Shown here: in pieces, positions 35,417 to 44,226 of the stretch
Numbering within the stretch: the first letter of the stretch is position 1
Layout of the letters: each line of letters starts with the position of its first letter
NCBI GenBank assembly: GCA_017404545.1
Contig: JAFRCC010000025.1
Span: 1 to 64,000 of the forward strand
Direction: 5' to 3'
DNA length: 64,000 nucleotides
Origin: Clostridia bacterium
GTDB taxonomy: Bacteria > Bacillota > Clostridia > TANB77 > CAG-508
Notes under the pieces: generated by a model
Databases searched by the model: none
Told to the model about the DNA's origin: nothing
The model's input: only the letters and a program-made list of their open reading frames with translations
Program-made: the position numbers and the translations under genes

Positions 35417-37069
35417 ATGAAAGTTACTTTTTTTGGAGCAACTAAAACTGTTACAGGTTCAAATTTTCTTGTAGAGGGGGCTGGAAAAAAATTTTTAGTT
35501 GATTGCGGATTATACCAGGGTTCAACTAAAGAAGAAATTAAGAATAATGAGCCGTTTCCATATAATATTGAAGAAATCGATTTTATGTTGCTTACGCATG
35601 CTCATATAGATCATTCAGGAAGAATACCAAAGCTGTATAAAGATGGGTATAGAAAGCCTATTTTTGCAACAAATGCAACATGTGACTTGTGTGCGATTAT
35701 GTTACCGGATAGTGGTCACATTCAAGAAACTGAGACTGAGTGGAAGAATAGAAAGAGGCTTCGTAGAGGCGAAGATCTTATTGTTCCAATTTATGATGCA
35801 GAAACAGCTGCTAAGTCGTTGGAGCTCTTTAGAGGTGTTGGTTATGACCAAATAATTGAGATTGATGATGATATACATGTTAGATTTAATGATGCAGGAC
35901 ATATGCTAGGATCTGCCACCATAGAAATATGGATTAGAGAAGATGGAGAAAATAAAAAAATTGTTTTTTCTGGAGATATAGGAAACAATGATATTCCGTT
36001 ATTATCAGAACCTACAATGATTGAAGATGCCGATTTTTTAGTTATGGAATCAACATATGGAGATAGATTGCACATTGAAAATGAAAATAAAGCAGAAAAA
36101 TTTATAAGAATTGTTACAGATACAATAAGTCAGGGGGGAACAGTTGTAATTCCATCATTTGCTGTTGGAAGAACTCAAGAAATTTTATATGAATTAAATA
36201 AGTTTAAAGGATCTTCAAATGATAATCCAGAATTTGATAGAAGATTCGATTTATTAATGCATACACCAGTATATGTTGATAGTCCGCTTGCGATATCTGC
36301 AACGGAAGTTTTTAGGGAAAATATGGATTTATTTGATGAAGAGACGCAGGAATTAATAAAAAGAGGAGATAATCCTCTTGAATTTCCAGGGTTAAAATTT
36401 ACACAGACTGTGGATGAGTCTAAGGCCCTAAATGAGAGCGATGAATCATGCATAATTATTTCTGCAAGTGGAATGTGTGAAGTTGGAAGAATTAAACACC
36501 ACCTAAAACATAATATATGGGATCCTAAGAATACGATTTTGTTTGTTGGATACCAGGCTATAGGAACTCTTGGAAGAAAAATTGTTGATGGTGCAAAAAC
36601 AATAAAAATATTTGGTGAAGAGGTATCAGTTAATGCGAGAGTTGAATATATAGAAGGTTATTCTGGACATGCAGATCAACAAGGACTTCTTAATTTTGTA
36701 TATTCATTTATAAAAAAGCCAGAGCATATTTTCTTAGTTCATGGTGAAGAGCATGGTCAAAAGGTTCTAAAAAATAAAATAATTGAAGACACCGAAGTAC
36801 CTGTTACAATACCAGATTACGGAGAAACATATGAACTAACAAAAACCGTTAAACTTACAGATATTGTAAGACGTGAGCGTGTTAAAGAATATGCAAAACT
36901 TGAAATTATAGATAGAATGGAAACTCTTAAAGAAGAGCTGGCTGACATGGAAAGTATTGTAAAAGAAGACATCTTGGCAAATACTGTAAACGATGCAGAG
37001 ATTGAGAAATTGAATGAAAGAATTAAAACATTAGAAAGGCAAATACTAGAAATAGTTGAGAATAATTAA
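35417..37069 (+). CDS. Metallo-beta-lactamase / beta-CASP ribonuclease-like protein
   Basis: 550 aa. Metal ligands are in place: THAHIDHSGRIPKL (HxHxDH), GHMLGSA and SGDIG; the beta-CASP motifs follow, including FAVGRTQEILY, ISASGMCEVGRI and SGHADQQGLL, and HGEE near the C-terminus. The layout is that of the YSH1/RNase-J-like RNA-processing branch with an RMMBL motif. The last about 50 residues form a coiled coil beyond the usual end. It is preceded by AGGAGG and lies 14 nt after the 507-aa protein. Confidence 0.88.
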   Translation: MKVTFFGATKTVTGSNFLVEGAGKKFLVDCGLYQGSTKEEIKNNEPFPYNIEEIDFMLLTHAHIDHSGRIPKLYKDGYRKPIFATNATCDLCAIMLPDSGHIQETETEWKNRKRLRRGEDLIVPIYDAETAAKSLELFRGVGYDQIIEIDDDIHVRFNDAGHMLGSATIEIWIREDGENKKIVFSGDIGNNDIPLLSEPTMIEDADFLVMESTYGDRLHIENENKAEKFIRIVTDTISQGGTVVIPSFAVGRTQEILYELNKFKGSSNDNPEFDRRFDLLMHTPVYVDSPLAISATEVFRENMDLFDEETQELIKRGDNPLEFPGLKFTQTVDESKALNESDESCIIISASGMCEVGRIKHHLKHNIWDPKNTILFVGYQAIGTLGRKIVDGAKTIKIFGEEVSVNARVEYIEGYSGHADQQGLLNFVYSFIKKPEHIFLVHGEEHGQKVLKNKIIEDTEVPVTIPDYGETYELTKTVKLTDIVRRERVKEYAKLEIIDRMETLKEELADMESIVKEDILANTVNDAEIEKLNERIKTLERQILEIVENN

Positions 37070-37100
37070 CAAAAAATTTTATTCATAGGAGAGGATTAGT

Positions 37101-39092
37101 ATGGATAAATTTTTCAATAGAGCAATTATTGGTAATAAAAATATTGTAGCAAGTTATACGGAACATGGAGAGATGCAGAGATTTTGTTACCCAGTTATAG
37201 ATGGTAGACAGTTTGTGGATTTTTTCCATATAGGTTTAAAAATAAATGATTCTAATATTGTATTTTTACATGATGACTATAATAATGTATATAATCAAAA
37301 ATATATTAAAAATACTAATATTCTTGTTACAGAAATAGAAAATTTGTATTTTAGAATAAAAGTAAAGCAGACAGATTGTGCACTTATTAATAGAGATATA
37401 TTGGTAAAAAAATATATTATTAAAAATGAAAATGATATTGACATGAATTTAAATTTTATTGTTAATAGTAAAATTTTATCGAGTTCACTGGAGAATTATG
37501 GAAGTAGGATTTTCGAAAATGGAATTGTTCAATATAACCATAATTATACTTTTTGTATATTTTCGAAAAATCTATTGTATGGGCATAGATTAAATGATGT
37601 TTCGGAGCACATTACATCAGGAATTTTAAAAGATAAGGATTATATTGGAATGTCGAACGAAATTGCAATTTCATATAATCTTGGAATTCTCAAACCCGGA
37701 AATAGCGTGGAATTTTATTTATATGTTTGGGCAGGTGAAAATCAAAAAGAATTTGAAAATAAAATATATGATGTACTTAAATTTGATGATGATTCAGAAT
37801 TTGATGAAACAATAAACTATTGGCAAAACTATGTTGAAATGCATAATTCAATAAAAATAAAAAATGTTGCTAGCAATTTTAATAAAAAATTGGTTGAAAT
37901 ATATAATAGAACAATTTTATTATATCCACTACTGATTAATTATGAATGTGGTGGTGTTGCCGCAGCTTTAGAAGTTGACGATGAAAGATGCAAAAGCGGT
38001 GGGTACAGATATTGTTGGCCAAGAGATGCAATATTTATTACGAAGGCATTTGATTTACTAAAAATGAAAGATGAAACAGAGCTATTTTATAATAAATTCT
38101 GTAAGGAGACTCAAAGTGAAAATGGAATGTGGGAACAAAGATTTTTTACAGATGGAAGACTTGCTCCATGTTGGGGATATCAAGTAGATGAAACGGCAAG
38201 TGTTATATATGGTGTATATGAACACTACAAATTATATAAGGACAGAAGCTTTCTAGAAAAAAATTTAAAAATGTGTGAAAATGCAATTAAGTTTTTAGTT
38301 GAATATGTTGAAAATATTCTCGATGTAGATGATAATGACATAGTTAAACGAGACTTGAGAGCTAAATATAAAAAAGTATTTGAACCTGCAAAGCAAGTAA
38401 GTTATGATTTATGGGAAATGCATGAAGGAATACACCTGTATTCTCTATGTGCAATTGTAGCAAGTTTTAATGCAATGAAGAATATTTATGATGAACTGGA
38501 TAATGACGATGAAAAAAATTCTAGATTAAAAAAAGAAAAAAGAAATAAGTTAATTCAGAAACTTAATAGATATATTGCGTTTTTACAAGATTATATACAA
38601 GAAAACCTTATAGAAAAAAAAGCAAAAGTGTTAAAAAGAAACACAAAAGATTGTATAATGGATATTAGTGTTATGGGAGCAGTTTATCCGTTTGATGTTT
38701 TTGATGTGGAAGAAAAAGTTATAAAAAACACTGTAGACAAAATTAATATGACACTTAGAACATATAAAGATGGTTATTTACGTTTTGAAGGTGATTCATA
38801 TATGGGTGGAAAAAATCCGTGGATAATAACAACATTGTGGATGGCTTTATATTATTTAAAAGCAGGAGACATATCGAGAGCTGAAATGTGTTTTAAATAT
38901 GTTGTTAATACAAGTGCTAAGCATGGTTTTTTATCGGAACAGGTAAGTAATGATGATGAAAATTTTCAATGGGTTATTGGTCTTGGATGGTCGCATGCAA
39001 TGTTCATAATTGTTCTAGATGAGCTACTTAGAGCATACGAAGAGGAGAAAAAGTTAAAATATGGCGAAGGCAAAAACAATATTTGTTTGTAA
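37101..39092 (+). CDS. Glycoside hydrolase family 15-like protein (glucoamylase type)
   Basis: 663 aa, no signal peptide, so intracellular. An N-terminal beta-sandwich domain (about residues 1-240) precedes the (alpha/alpha)6 barrel with YCWPRDAIFITKAFDL, DETASVIYG and MWEQRFFTDG, as in bacterial GH15 enzymes that release glucose from glycogen-like alpha-glucans or act on trehalose. Its 3' end overlaps radA by 32 nt. Placement of a glucan hydrolase in a DNA-repair operon is unusual. Confidence 0.82.
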   Translation: MDKFFNRAIIGNKNIVASYTEHGEMQRFCYPVIDGRQFVDFFHIGLKINDSNIVFLHDDYNNVYNQKYIKNTNILVTEIENLYFRIKVKQTDCALINRDILVKKYIIKNENDIDMNLNFIVNSKILSSSLENYGSRIFENGIVQYNHNYTFCIFSKNLLYGHRLNDVSEHITSGILKDKDYIGMSNEIAISYNLGILKPGNSVEFYLYVWAGENQKEFENKIYDVLKFDDDSEFDETINYWQNYVEMHNSIKIKNVASNFNKKLVEIYNRTILLYPLLINYECGGVAAALEVDDERCKSGGYRYCWPRDAIFITKAFDLLKMKDETELFYNKFCKETQSENGMWEQRFFTDGRLAPCWGYQVDETASVIYGVYEHYKLYKDRSFLEKNLKMCENAIKFLVEYVENILDVDDNDIVKRDLRAKYKKVFEPAKQVSYDLWEMHEGIHLYSLCAIVASFNAMKNIYDELDNDDEKNSRLKKEKRNKLIQKLNRYIAFLQDYIQENLIEKKAKVLKRNTKDCIMDISVMGAVYPFDVFDVEEKVIKNTVDKINMTLRTYKDGYLRFEGDSYMGGKNPWIITTLWMALYYLKAGDISRAEMCFKYVVNTSAKHGFLSEQVSNDDENFQWVIGLGWSHAMFIIVLDELLRAYEEEKKLKYGEGKNNICL

Positions 39093-40428
39093 TGAATGTG
39101 GATACGAGTCAGTAAAATGGCTTGGAAAATGTCCAGCTTGTAACGAATGGAATAGTTTTGTAGAAGAAAAAATTAAAAAAACAGATGATTTGATAGTTGC
39201 AGGAAGCGAAAATAAAAAAATAAATAAGCCAATGATTTTGAATTCTGTGGTGGGAAAGGAAAATTCTAGAACTTCCACGGGTTTTTCAGAATTGGATAGA
39301 GTCCTTGGGGGTGGAATAGTTAGAGGATCTCTTATTTTGGTTGGAGGAGAGCCTGGAATTGGTAAGTCTACTCTTATTTTGCAGCTTTGCGATAAAATAA
39401 ATGGAAATGGAAAAGTGTTATATGTTTCAGGAGAAGAGTCTGCCGAGCAGATTAAACTTAGAGCTGATAGATTGAATATAAAAAACGATGATATAATGTT
39501 TCTTGGTGAGACTGATATTGATAATGTCCAAACAAGCATATTAGAAATTAATCCTAAGCTTGTAATAATTGATTCAATTCAAACAATGTATTCTGATGAA
39601 ATAACATCGGCTGCAGGAACAGTGAGTCAAGTTAGAGAAATAACAGCTAGAGTGATGAAAATTTGTAAAAGTAACAATATTACAACAATAATAATTGGCC
39701 ACGTTACAAAAGAAGGAAATATCGCGGGTCCCAGAGTTTTGGAACATATGGTAGATACAGTTTTATATATTGAGGGGGAAAGATATTTTTCATATAGAAT
39801 ACTTAGAAGTGTGAAGAATCGTTTTGGGTCAACAAACGAAATAGGTATGTTTGAGATGCAAAATGAGGGAATGGTAGAAATTGAAAATCCTTCTCAGATA
39901 CTAATTTCGGAAAGAGAAGAAAATACCTCAGGGTCAGTTGTTGTAGCAACAATGGAGGGATCTAGACCTTTATTGATTGAATTACAAGCTTTAACAAGTA
40001 CTACCGTTTTTGGTTTCCCAAGAAGAACCGCAAATGGATTTGACGGAAATAGACTTACGCTCTTAATGGCTGTGCTCGAAAAAAGAGCACACATGAACTT
40101 ATCAAACCAAGATATCTATTTAAATGTTGTCAGTGGAATAAAAGTATCGGAACCGGCTGTAGATTTAGCGGTTATTTTATCTGTTGCATCAAGTTATAAG
40201 AATTTAAGTATTCCGAAAGATTTTGTTGCAATAGGAGAGGTTGGATTAACTGGTGAAATAAGAAGTGTGAATTTTATAGAAAAGAGGTTGAAAGAAGTCG
40301 AAAAATTGGGATTTAAGACGTGCATTATTCCAGAAAGTAACAAAAAACTATTGAAAGAGAAATTTAAATTAGATATAATAGGCTTGAAAAATGTGAATGA
40401 GGCGTTAAATGCCTTGAAACTAAAATAA
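39061..40428 (+). CDS. radA: DNA repair protein RadA
   Basis: 455 aa. Four-cysteine zinc finger (CNECGYESVKWLGKCPACNEW), Walker A GEPGIGKST, the RadA-specific KNRFG motif and a C-terminal Lon-like domain (VSEPAVDLAV, VGEVGLTGEIR). It drives branch migration in recombination. ATG 39061 lies inside the end of the GH15 gene. radA-disA is the normal Gram-positive order. Confidence 0.96.
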   Translation: MAKAKTIFVCNECGYESVKWLGKCPACNEWNSFVEEKIKKTDDLIVAGSENKKINKPMILNSVVGKENSRTSTGFSELDRVLGGGIVRGSLILVGGEPGIGKSTLILQLCDKINGNGKVLYVSGEESAEQIKLRADRLNIKNDDIMFLGETDIDNVQTSILEINPKLVIIDSIQTMYSDEITSAAGTVSQVREITARVMKICKSNNITTIIIGHVTKEGNIAGPRVLEHMVDTVLYIEGERYFSYRILRSVKNRFGSTNEIGMFEMQNEGMVEIENPSQILISEREENTSGSVVVATMEGSRPLLIELQALTSTTVFGFPRRTANGFDGNRLTLLMAVLEKRAHMNLSNQDIYLNVVSGIKVSEPAVDLAVILSVASSYKNLSIPKDFVAIGEVGLTGEIRSVNFIEKRLKEVEKLGFKTCIIPESNKKLLKEKFKLDIIGLKNVNEALNALKLK

Positions 40429-40445
40429 CTTTAGGAGTGATTAAT

Positions 40446-41522
40446 TTGGCCCAAAGAAGAGATGAGGTAATAACCGAAATACTGAAATTAATTGCACCAG
40501 GTACGAAAATTAGAGAAGGTTTGGAAAATATTTTAAAAGCTAAAACTGGAGGTTTAATTGTAATTGGTGATACCAAAGACGTGTTAGATATAGTTGATGG
40601 CGGTTTTAATTTAAATGTAGATTATACTTCATCAAGGTTGTATGAGCTTGCAAAAATGGATGGAGCAATTATCTTAAGTGAAGATCTTAAGAAAATTTTA
40701 TATGCAAATGCACAATTGATACCATCACCTAGCATCACTACAAATGAAACAGGAACAAGACACAGAACGGCAGAGCGTACAGCAAAGCAAACTGGAAAAA
40801 TTGTAATAAGTGTATCTCAAAGGAGAAATGTAATAACTATATTTAAGGGAGATATAAGATATGTGTTGCAAGATAGCTCTAGAGTAATAACAAAAGCAAA
40901 TCAAGCTCTGCAAACAGCAGAAAAATATAAAAAAGTTTTTGATGATAAATTAAATCTATTGAATGAATACGAATTTAATGATATAGTAACTCTACAAAAT
41001 GTAATTGATTGCATACAAAGAGCGGAGATGATTTTAAAAGTTGCATATGAAGTAAACATGGCAATATACGAACTTGGAGAACAAGGAAGATTGTTCCAAA
41101 TGCAGTTAGAAGAGTTGTTAGGCAATTTAGAAGAGGAAGAAACTTTTATTATAAAAGATTATCTTGTATACAAGAGAAAGAAAAATGTTGAAAGAGCTTT
41201 GGAAACAATTCGCAGTATGGATTTAGAAGAGCTTATGAATACGCAACTTATGGCAAAAGTACTTGGTTACGATGACTTTGAAAATCACGAAGAAGTTAGC
41301 GTGTTTACAAGAGGGTATAGAATTTTAAGCAAAATACCAAGAATGCCTAACAATATAGTTGAAAATTTGGTGACAACGTTCAAATCCTTTCAGCATATTA
41401 TTCAAGCAGATATACCAGCATTAGATGAGGTTGAAGGAATTGGTGAGATAAGAGCAAAGGCAATAAAACGCTCAATAAAGAGAATGCAAGAGCAATTTCT
41501 TTTTGATAATATAAGCATATAA
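40446..41522 (+). CDS. disA: DNA integrity scanning diadenylate cyclase DisA
   Basis: 358 aa from TTG 40446 (AGGAGTG at 40433-40439); GTG 40437 inside the ribosome site is rejected. The DAC domain has MDGAII and GTRHRTAERTAK, the ATP-binding DGA and RHR motifs; a helical linker and a C-terminal helix-hairpin-helix DNA-binding region (EVEGIGEIRAKAI) follow. It makes the second messenger c-di-AMP while scanning DNA, and pauses on damage in spore formers. It partners with RadA upstream. Confidence 0.96.
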   Translation: MAQRRDEVITEILKLIAPGTKIREGLENILKAKTGGLIVIGDTKDVLDIVDGGFNLNVDYTSSRLYELAKMDGAIILSEDLKKILYANAQLIPSPSITTNETGTRHRTAERTAKQTGKIVISVSQRRNVITIFKGDIRYVLQDSSRVITKANQALQTAEKYKKVFDDKLNLLNEYEFNDIVTLQNVIDCIQRAEMILKVAYEVNMAIYELGEQGRLFQMQLEELLGNLEEEETFIIKDYLVYKRKKNVERALETIRSMDLEELMNTQLMAKVLGYDDFENHEEVSVFTRGYRILSKIPRMPNNIVENLVTTFKSFQHIIQADIPALDEVEGIGEIRAKAIKRSIKRMQEQFLFDNISI

Positions 41523-41549
41523 AATAAAAAACGAAAGGAAGAATATTAA

Positions 41550-42635
41550 ATGAAAGACAAAAGTAAAGCATTATTAATAGTAGTAATTATACTAGTAACG
41601 GCGTTAATCGCATATGTATGTTATGGAATTTTTAGAGGGAATAAGAATCCAATAGTAACGATGGAAGTATCGTATATAGATAGTGAGGGAAAAACAAAAA
41701 ATGGTACAGTAAAAATAGAGCTTTATCCAGATTCTGCACCAGAAACGGTTGCAAATTTCATAGCACTTGCTAATAATGGTTATTATGATGGACTAACATT
41801 CCATAGAATTGTAAAAGATTTTGTTGTACAAGGTGGAGACAAAAATGGAGATGGAAGTGGTTCGGCAAGTTATAGGGATTTATTCGCATCATATACAATA
41901 AAGAGCGTGGAAAATGATAAGATTACATGTGAAAATACAAAAACAAAAGAAACAAAAGAGATAAAGGCTTCTGATTTACCAGAAAAAATAAAGAAATTAC
42001 CAAAGGAAGAAAAAGAAGGTAAAATATTATTATATAAAGATGGTAAATATCAAATTGAAGACGATGTTGATAATTATACATACTCAATAAAAGGTGAGTT
42101 CGCTGCAAACGGTGTAAATAACGACGTCAAATTTGGAAAAGGTATAATTGGTATGGCAAGGTCTGATTATAGCTCTTATGGATTAACTGAAGAAGGATAC
42201 AATTCTGCAAGCTCTCAATTTTTTGTTGTAACGACTGATGATAAAGCATCTTTAAACAGCTTAAATCAGAACTATGCTTCATTTGGAAAAGTAATCGAAG
42301 GATATGAATTTATTGAGGAAATTGGAAAACTATATTCTGAAGAGGCTGATGGAAGTACAAATAATACGTCTACAGAAATAACAGAGTCAGGAGAAGTAGC
42401 AGAGAATGTAGATGGAAATACCGAAGTTATACCAGAGAAAAGCAATGAATCTGATGAGCAGACAGAAAAGAATGTTCCAAAAACTACAAGGGTAAGAGTT
42501 GACACATTTGGAGTAAATTATAAATTGCCAAATGCTTTAAACTTTGATCAAACATTAAATACCATTTCTCAATACCAAAGTTTCTATCAACAATTAAATC
42601 AACAATACCAAAATGGTACAACAGAAGTTGAATAA
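41550..42635 (+). CDS. Membrane-anchored cyclophilin-type peptidyl-prolyl isomerase
   Basis: 361 aa. One N-terminal membrane span (ALLIVVIILVTALIAYVCYG) places the enzyme outside. The cyclophilin domain opens KIELYPDSAPETVANFIALA and contains FHRIVKDFVVQGGD; a 60-residue insertion (about residues 115-180) separates it from the GIIGMAR and SQFFVVT strands. A Ser/Thr/Glu-rich C-terminal region follows. It likely helps fold secreted proteins. Confidence 0.88.
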   Translation: MKDKSKALLIVVIILVTALIAYVCYGIFRGNKNPIVTMEVSYIDSEGKTKNGTVKIELYPDSAPETVANFIALANNGYYDGLTFHRIVKDFVVQGGDKNGDGSGSASYRDLFASYTIKSVENDKITCENTKTKETKEIKASDLPEKIKKLPKEEKEGKILLYKDGKYQIEDDVDNYTYSIKGEFAANGVNNDVKFGKGIIGMARSDYSSYGLTEEGYNSASSQFFVVTTDDKASLNSLNQNYASFGKVIEGYEFIEEIGKLYSEEADGSTNNTSTEITESGEVAENVDGNTEVIPEKSNESDEQTEKNVPKTTRVRVDTFGVNYKLPNALNFDQTLNTISQYQSFYQQLNQQYQNGTTEVE

Positions 42636-42676
42636 AAATGAAACCGATATGTAAAAGCATATCGGTTTCATTTTGT
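42635..42676 (+). terminator. Intrinsic terminator after the isomerase gene
   Basis: A 17-bp stem: AAAATGAAACCGATATG (42635-42651) and its exact complement (42658-42674) around TAAAAG. The near-symmetry suggests bidirectional use. Confidence 0.9.
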
Positions 42677-42740
42677 TTACATAAAAAATCACATGCTGAT
42701 TAAATATCTTATAGGCAAACTCCTTTTCGAATCCATCGAG

Positions 42741-42778
42741 AAAAAAATAAAAGAGTATAGCAAGACTATACTCTTTTA
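42741..42778 (-). terminator. Intrinsic terminator of the tRNA operon
   Basis: On the minus strand AAAAGAGTATAG and CTATACTCTTTT form a 12-bp stem followed by a seven-T run, immediately after the CCA end of tRNA-Tyr. Confidence 0.88.
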
Positions 42779-42864
42779 TGGTGGGCAGGGATGGATTCGA
42801 ACCATCGTACTCAAATGAGAACAGATTTACAGTCTGCCGCCTTTAGCCACTCGGCCACCTACCC
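42779..42864 (-). tRNA. tRNA-Tyr (anticodon GTA)
   Basis: 86 nt with encoded CCA. Acceptor stem GGGTAGG/CCTGCCC (one G-T pair), D arm GGCCGAGTGGCT, anticodon loop CTGTAAA with GTA, a long class II variable arm as expected for Tyr, and TTCGAAT in the T arm. Co-transcribed with the tRNA upstream on the minus strand. Confidence 0.95.
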
Positions 42865-42911
42865 AAATGTCGATTAATAAAAAAATGAATACTTGTGAGT
42901 ATCCAGATTTT

Positions 42912-42988
42912 TGGTGCGCCCTCAAGGATTCGAACCTTGGACCCACCGGTTATGAGCCGGTTGCTCTGACCAACTGAGCTAAGGGCGC
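42912..42988 (-). tRNA. tRNA with CAT anticodon (elongator Met or Ile2)
   Basis: 77 nt with encoded CCA. Acceptor stem GCGCCC/GGGCGC, D arm AGCTCAGTTGGTCAGAGC, anticodon loop CTCATAA, T arm GGTTCGAATCC. CAT with an A-T/G-C first pair excludes initiator tRNA. Elongator Met is the first choice; if C34 is lysidinylated it would read ATA as Ile. Confidence 0.9.
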
Positions 42989-43011
42989 GTGTTCTTCTTT
43001 CAACGATAGTT

Positions 43012-43040
43012 AGTATATAATATAATTTAGATTCTGTCAA
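43012..43040 (-). promoter_or_regulatory. Promoter of the tRNA operon
   Basis: On the minus strand TTGACA (43040-43035), 17-bp spacer, TATACT (43017-43012), about 24 bases upstream of the first tRNA. Confidence 0.85.
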
Positions 43041-43131
43041 TATAAATTTTAATTTTTTTACTAAAATTTTAGTAAAAAATTTGTTTAAAGAAATTAAGAA
43101 ATATGCTATAAATAAATATGGAGGAATTAGT

Positions 43132-43668
43132 ATGTATAGAGAATTACAGGCTGAAATTAAAGATGTAGATCTTATTTTAGATTTTAAGTTAGACATTATT
43201 TTTAATAGTAAAGAAATTGCTTCTATGGAAAGATGTGATTTAGAAAAAATTGTTAATTATTGCGAAGAAGAAATTAGAGAAAATATAGATAAATACAAAT
43301 TATGGTACGATGATGAGAATATTGTAGCAGCTTTTTCTGTTGATGATTACTCGGATGAAAAAATGATTGATTTTATATATGTTACATATGAAAATAGACG
43401 AAATGGTATAGGTAAAAAAATTTTAAATAATATAATAAATAAGAATTATCAAGTACTATATGCATGGGTAGATAAGGAAAACGAAGCAGCTATTTGTATG
43501 TTTAAAAACAATAATTTTGTTATAGATGAAGAAACAGATTTTAAATATCTTATGAAAAATTTAAATGAAAAAGAAGAAAATAAATCTATAAAACAAAGAA
43601 TGTTTGAAGATGAAGTGGCTAAATTAGCCAAGAAATATGGAATTAGATATAATCTGAGAATTGAGTAA
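43132..43668 (+). CDS. GNAT-family N-acetyltransferase
   Basis: 178 aa from ATG 43132 (GGAGG upstream). A GNAT core is seen in the FIYVTYENRRNGIGKKILNN segment, where RRNGIG is the acetyl-CoA pyrophosphate-binding loop, followed by the motif B region (LYAWVDKENEAAICMFKNNNF). A lysine-rich C-terminal extension of about 35 residues follows. The substrate is unknown. Confidence 0.83.
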   Translation: MYRELQAEIKDVDLILDFKLDIIFNSKEIASMERCDLEKIVNYCEEEIRENIDKYKLWYDDENIVAAFSVDDYSDEKMIDFIYVTYENRRNGIGKKILNNIINKNYQVLYAWVDKENEAAICMFKNNNFVIDEETDFKYLMKNLNEKEENKSIKQRMFEDEVAKLAKKYGIRYNLRIE

Positions 43669-43672
43669 AATG

Positions 43673-43702
43673 TTGACAATATGGTTCATCTTGAGGTATA
43701 AT
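43673..43702 (+). promoter_or_regulatory. Strong promoter of the 61-aa protein gene
   Basis: Perfect TTGACA (43673-43678) and TATAAT (43697-43702) boxes with an 18-bp spacer. Confidence 0.85.
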
Positions 43703-43746
43703 GCTCTTTGACATTCAAGAAGAAATCGCAAAGGAGGGGTGGTATC

Positions 43747-43932
43747 TTGGTACATATTTGCCAATCAGATGTTGGAAAACGAATCGACATAAAGTATACA
43801 CCTACGTCTAGACGGATAACTGGAAAAATTATTACTGTTACAGATCGTATGGTTGCAGTACTGACAGAAAGAAATTCAAAGTTATATATTCCGTTTTCAC
43901 AACTCGAGAAGTATAGCTATAAGATCCACTAA
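43747..43932 (+). CDS. 61-aa basic beta-rich protein, contains an in-frame CGG codon
   Basis: Starts at TTG 43747 behind AAAGGAGGGG and reads MVHICQSDVGKRIDIKYT, continuing with beta strands of alternating hydrophobic residues (ITGKIITVTDRMVAVLTE), as in small SH3-like or Hfq-like barrels. The frame contains CGG at 43813 (SRRITG). It is the only in-frame CGG I found in a gene that does not look foreign, with the frame continuing past it. A +1 shift here would reach TAA at the next codon and give a 24-residue product. It has its own strong promoter and terminator. Function unknown; Veg-like or RNA-binding roles are guesses. Confidence 0.6.
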   Translation: MVHICQSDVGKRIDIKYTPTSRRITGKIITVTDRMVAVLTERNSKLYIPFSQLEKYSYKIH

Positions 43933-43942
43933 ACAAAATGTT

Positions 43943-43967
43943 GGACGCTCTGTTTGGGCGTCCTTTT
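43943..43967 (+). terminator. Intrinsic terminator
   Basis: GGACGC (43943-43948) pairs with GCGTCC (43958-43963), followed by TTTT. Confidence 0.82.
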
Positions 43968-43969
43968 GC

Positions 43970-44127
43970 TATATTATAGAAAATTTCTCTGGAATTCCTA
44001 TTATATAAAAGTTTGGCTAACATTGCATTGGAAAGTTTCATAGCGATTTTTCGCGCACGAACAATAAAACGCGAGCAAAGAAAAAATTTTATATTACTGC
44101 TAATGTTAAATGCCCACTATTGTTCAT
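43970..44127. repeat. Structured palindromic interspersed repeat, copy 3
   Basis: Starts with ATATTATAGAAAATTTCTCT and GGAATTCCTATTATATAAA, then GCTAACATTGCA, a partly broken inner hairpin, CGCGCACGAACAATA, and closes with CTATTGTTC pairing back to GAACAATA. Same order of parts as copy 1, about 70% identity by eye. The last bases approach the htpG control region. Confidence 0.7.
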
Positions 44128-44147
44128 AAGTGTGAAAATTTTGTGAA

Positions 44148-44190
44148 TTAGCACTCTGGTATTGACTTTGCTAAAAAATGGGTATATTAT
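44148..44190 (+). promoter_or_regulatory. CIRCE operator and promoter of htpG
   Basis: TTAGCACTC (44148-44156), nine bases, CTTTGCTAA (44166-44174): a CIRCE inverted repeat with a perfect left and a 6-of-9 right half. It overlaps TTGACT (44162-44167), with TATTAT (44185-44190) 17 bp on. HrcA binding would repress htpG until heat or protein stress. Confidence 0.72.
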
Positions 44191-44226
44191 ACGATTTGTA
44201 AATAATTAAATTAAGAGGTGTTTTAT

